From positions 1 through 7,402 of the forward strand of contig DVHY01000020.1 in assembly GCA_018711755.1 (NCBI GenBank): 7,402 nt of DNA, in the 5' to 3' direction. Each line of letters opens with the position of its first letter. Position 1 is the stretch's first letter. The translations under genes and the position numbers were made by a program. This DNA comes from Candidatus Limivicinus faecipullorum (lineage in GTDB: Bacteria > Bacillota > Clostridia > Oscillospirales > Oscillospiraceae). The notes under the pieces were generated by a model. It saw only the letters and a program-made list of their open reading frames with translations, did no database searches and was not told the DNA's origin. This document shows positions 5,744 to 7,402 of this stretch, one piece after another.

Positions 5744-5772
5744 TTGACAGTTTTTACTGTAAGCTATACAAT
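5744..5772 (+). promoter_or_regulatory. Sigma-A promoter of the substrate-binding protein gene
   Basis: A perfect TTGACA (5744-5749) is followed after 17 bases by TACAAT (5767-5772), placing the start near 5779 and giving a leader of about 75 bases. An inverted repeat ACAGT-TTTT-ACTGT (5747-5760) overlaps the -35 box and spacer, a position suited to a repressor. The promoter is seen directly; the operator reading is inference. Confidence 0.75.
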
Positions 5773-5784
5773 TTAGCCACCATA

Positions 5785-5822
5785 CCGGGGAAAGTTTCTG
5801 TTAGTAATACACAGAAGCCCGG
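5785..5822 (+). promoter_or_regulatory. Hairpin in the leader of the substrate-binding protein mRNA
   Basis: CCGGG (5785-5789) can pair with CCCGG (5818-5822), and inside it TTCTGT (5796-5801) pairs with ACAGAA (5811-5816) around a nine-base loop, with an asymmetric internal loop between the two stems. It ends 17 bases before the AAGGAGG site (5840-5846) and would leave that site free. A role in mRNA stability or regulation is possible; no known riboswitch is recognised. Confidence 0.35.
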
Positions 5823-5853
5823 ACGTAAAAATTTTCTGTAAGGAGGAAAATAA

Positions 5854-6987
5854 ATGAAAAAGTTTCTGGCATTGCTGCTTGCTCTGCTGATGGCCCTGTC
5901 TCTGTGCGCCTGCGGCAGTTCCCAGCCCGCCGCCGAGGAGGCTCCCGCCGAGGAGCCCACCGCTGAAGCTCCCGCCGAAGCTCCCGCTGAGGATGATCTG
6001 GTGAGTCTGGCCCAGGCCGAGGGCCAGCTGGTGGTCTACGGCTCCTGCGAGGAGGAGTATCTGGCCGCCGCCTGCGCAAAGTTTGAAGAGCTCTACGGTA
6101 TAGAGACCCAGTATCAGCGCCTGTCCACCGGCGAGGTCCAGGCCAAGATAGAGGAAGAGAACGGCAATCCCTCCGCCGACGTTTGGTTCGGCGGCACCAC
6201 CGACCCCTACAACGTTGTGGCAGCCGAGGGTCTGCTGGAGCCTTATGATGCTGAGAACGCCTCCCACCTGATGGGCGACATGTACCGCCATCCCGACGGA
6301 TGCTGGTACGGCATCTACAAGGGCATCCTGGGCTTCATGGTGAACAAGGACGAGCTGGAGCGCATGGGCCTGGAAGCCCCCCAGGATTGGGAAGACCTGC
6401 TCAAGCCCGAGTATGAAGGACTGATTTGGCTGTCCAACTACAACACCGCCGGCACCGCCAAGCTGGTCATCAACACCATGATCCAGAAGTACGGCCATGA
6501 CGAAGGCATCCAGTACCTGGTAGACCTGGACAAGAACATCCAGGTGTACACCAAGTCCGGCTCCGGCCCCTCCAAGAACGTAGGTACCGGTGAGTGCGTC
6601 ATCGGCATCGGCTTCCTCCATGACGGCATCACCCAGATCATAGACAACGGCTACACCAATATCGAGCTGATAATCCCCAGCTCCGGCACCTCCTTTGAGA
6701 TCGGCGCCACCGCCATATTTAAGGGCGCTGCCCATCCCAATGCCGCCAAGCTGTGGATCGAGTTTGCCCTGTCTCCCGACTGCGTGAACATAGCCAAGGA
6801 CAACGGCTCCTACCAGTTCCTGGTCATTGACAACGCCGAGCAGCCCGAGCAGGCCGCCGAGTTCGGTCTTGACCCGGAGAACGTCATGGACTATGACTTT
6901 GATGACGCCACCGCCAACATCACCACTTACGTTGAGGAAGTCATGAACGCCCTGGGCGGCGGAGACGACCGCTTCCAGACGGAGTGA
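5854..6987 (+). CDS. ABC importer substrate-binding lipoprotein, COG1840/AfuA-like
   Basis: A 377-residue extracytoplasmic solute-binding lipoprotein of the family usually annotated as Fe(III) ABC transporter component (SBP_bac_6 type). The signal peptide has lipobox LCAC with lipidated Cys20, followed by an Ala/Glu/Pro linker (about 24-47) and the binding domain from LAQAEGQLVVYGSCEEE. Family features are ADVWFGGTTDPYN at 108-120, EGLLEPY at 125-131, NYNTAGTAKLV at 195-205, VIGIGFLHDGI at 249-259, FEIGATAIFKGAAHPNAAKLWIEFALS (starting at 281) and GSYQF at 318-322. The adjacent tyrosines that bind ferric iron in classical FbpA proteins are not evident, so iron, an organophosphonate or another small ligand remain possible. 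AAGGAGG lies seven bases before the ATG. A strong terminator follows, then the cognate permease. Confidence 0.88.
   Translation: MKKFLALLLALLMALSLCACGSSQPAAEEAPAEEPTAEAPAEAPAEDDLVSLAQAEGQLVVYGSCEEEYLAAACAKFEELYGIETQYQRLSTGEVQAKIEEENGNPSADVWFGGTTDPYNVVAAEGLLEPYDAENASHLMGDMYRHPDGCWYGIYKGILGFMVNKDELERMGLEAPQDWEDLLKPEYEGLIWLSNYNTAGTAKLVINTMIQKYGHDEGIQYLVDLDKNIQVYTKSGSGPSKNVGTGECVIGIGFLHDGITQIIDNGYTNIELIIPSSGTSFEIGATAIFKGAAHPNAAKLWIEFALSPDCVNIAKDNGSYQFLVIDNAEQPEQAAEFGLDPENVMDYDFDDATANITTYVEEVMNALGGGDDRFQTE
5941..5991 (+). repeat. Short imperfect repeats coding the Ala/Pro/Glu linker
   Basis: The unit GCTCCCGC(C/T)GA(G/A) occurs at 5941-5952, 5968-5979 and 5980-5991, all in frame, encoding repeated Ala-Pro-Ala-Glu steps in the flexible linker between the lipid anchor and the binding domain. 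The last two copies are directly tandem. Slippage here could change linker length without breaking the frame. Confidence 0.6.
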
Positions 6988-7013
6988 TCTGAAAACAAAA
7001 GCATGTCTCATAG

Positions 7014-7045
7014 AATGGAGGCGGCTGTCGCCGCCTCCATTTTTT
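7014..7045 (+). terminator. Intrinsic terminator after the substrate-binding protein gene
   Basis: AATGGAGGCGGC (7014-7025) pairs perfectly with GCCGCCTCCATT (7030-7041) around a TGTC loop, a 12-bp stem, and a run of six T residues ends at 7045. It lies 26 bases after the stop codon. Partial read-through would give much more binding protein than permease, a common arrangement in ABC importer operons. No separate promoter is evident before the permease. Confidence 0.9.
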
Positions 7046-7052
7046 AAAAAGC

Positions 7053-7069
7053 CGTCCCCGGCTGGGACG
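7053..7069 (+). repeat. Small hairpin between terminator and permease gene
   Basis: CGTCCC (7053-7058) and GGGACG (7064-7069) form a 6-bp stem with a five-base loop. It follows the terminator by seven bases and precedes the permease ribosome binding site (AAAGGAG, 7088-7094). It may stabilise the 5' end of a processed or read-through permease message; the role is inferred. Confidence 0.35.
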
Positions 7070-7101
7070 ATCTCCAGTCCGGAAAAGAAAGGAGAGCTTT
7101 T

Positions 7102-7402
7102 ATGGCAAGAGGTCAAGGCGCGGCTCTGGACAGGAAGAAGCTGATGGCCGACCCGGTCATGGTGACCACCATTGTCCTGCTGATAACATTTTTGACTTTG
7201 TTTATTCTCTACCCTCTGGCGATTCTGCTGGTGGATAGTTTTTACGGTGAGCAGGGTGTGACCCTGGATATCTTCAAAAGGATATTCAGGATGCCCACCT
7301 TTACCACAGCAATAACCAATACCCTGAAAGTGGGCTTTCTTGTGGGCATACTCTCCACCCTTATAGGGCTGCTGTTTGCCTATGTGGAGGTCTATGTGCG
7401 GA
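7102..7402 (+). CDS. ABC importer permease, N-terminal part (runs off window)
   Basis: The first 100 residues of an inner-membrane permease, open at the window edge. It starts MARGQGAALDRKKLMADPVM; the basic cytoplasmic N-terminus is followed by a strong hydrophobic segment at about 21-44 (ending FILYPLAILLVDSFY), the typical first helix of COG1178-type (FbpB/AfuB/PhnV-like) permeases. After an external stretch with TTAITNTLKVGFLVGILST (about 73-90) a second membrane segment begins, the usual start of the binding-protein-dependent transport domain. AAAGGAG lies seven bases before the ATG. It is the likely partner of the substrate-binding lipoprotein just upstream, and an ATPase gene is expected beyond the window. 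Confidence 0.85.
   Translation, partial: MARGQGAALDRKKLMADPVMVTTIVLLITFLTLFILYPLAILLVDSFYGEQGVTLDIFKRIFRMPTFTTAITNTLKVGFLVGILSTLIGLLFAYVEVYVR

Larger units (their letters stand above)
5535..5853. other. Divergent intergenic region between the molybdenum block and the SBP gene
   Basis: This 319-bp stretch holds no gene I can support. From left to right it contains the ribosome binding site and leader hairpin of the minus-strand unit (5542-5578), a minus-strand promoter candidate (5587-5626), a 16-bp A/T palindrome (TTTTTCT, AC, AGAAAAA; 5619-5634), a GC-rich tandem stem-loop island (5646-5696), an AT-rich stretch (5697-5722), then the plus-strand promoter, leader hairpin and ribosome binding site of the substrate-binding protein gene. 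Because it is shared, regulators bound here could coordinate the molybdenum block with the ABC importer. Confidence 0.6.

Noticed and set aside
5773..7116. Long minus-strand open frame opposite the substrate-binding protein gene
   Set aside because: It is the antisense shadow of a GC-rich gene; the plus strand has a lipoprotein signal, ribosome binding site, promoter and family motifs, while the minus frame is a Gly/Val/Leu-rich string with no recognisable domain.
1..7402. CRISPR array, tRNA, rRNA, transposase or phage genes
   Set aside because: I looked for regular direct repeats with spacers, tRNA-like cloverleaf sequences, insertion-sequence ends and transposase or integrase motifs on both strands and saw none.

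Overview
The window looks like chromosomal DNA of a GC-rich member of the Bacillota, most likely an Oscillospiraceae-type clostridium. Supporting signs are strong AGGAGG-type ribosome binding sites, short lipoprotein signal peptides of the MKK(F/I)LALLL...C type, near-consensus sigma-A promoters, and the type of molybdenum genes present. The assignment is an inference; no rRNA or other marker gene lies here.

Left part (1-5534, all on the minus strand): a six-gene molybdenum block, read from right to left. The first gene (5534-4608) fuses a MobA/MocA-like nucleotidyltransferase to a ModE-type winged helix. The second (4611-3553) fuses a histidine phosphatase to an HD phosphohydrolase. The third (3556-2534) encodes an XdhC-family maturation factor. 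These three are joined by ATGA stop/start overlaps and are probably translationally coupled. After a 238-bp gap holding a TTGCCA-17-TATAAT promoter, palindromic operator candidates and a structured leader come modA (2295-1408), modB (1319-657) and modC (655 to beyond the left edge), a molybdate or tungstate ABC importer. No molybdenum enzyme, selD, yqeB or yqeC gene is visible in the window. The block appears to pair metal uptake with cofactor nucleotidylation and insertion for an XDH/aldehyde-oxidoreductase type enzyme encoded elsewhere.

Middle (5535-5853): a 319-bp divergent intergenic region. It carries a minus-strand promoter candidate and leader hairpin for the molybdenum block, a GC-rich pair of stem-loops, and a TTGACA-17-TACAAT promoter for the plus-strand genes.

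Right part (5854-7402, plus strand): a COG1840-type lipoprotein substrate-binding gene, a strong intrinsic terminator (7014-7045), then the start of an ABC permease gene that runs off the window. The substrate is unclear, because the adjacent tyrosines of classical ferric-binding proteins are not seen.

Most noteworthy points: the enzyme-regulator fusion, the phosphatase-HD fusion in the same coupled unit, the switch-like modA leader, and an abrupt change in codon use inside modB that may mark recombination or a chimeric assembly join.
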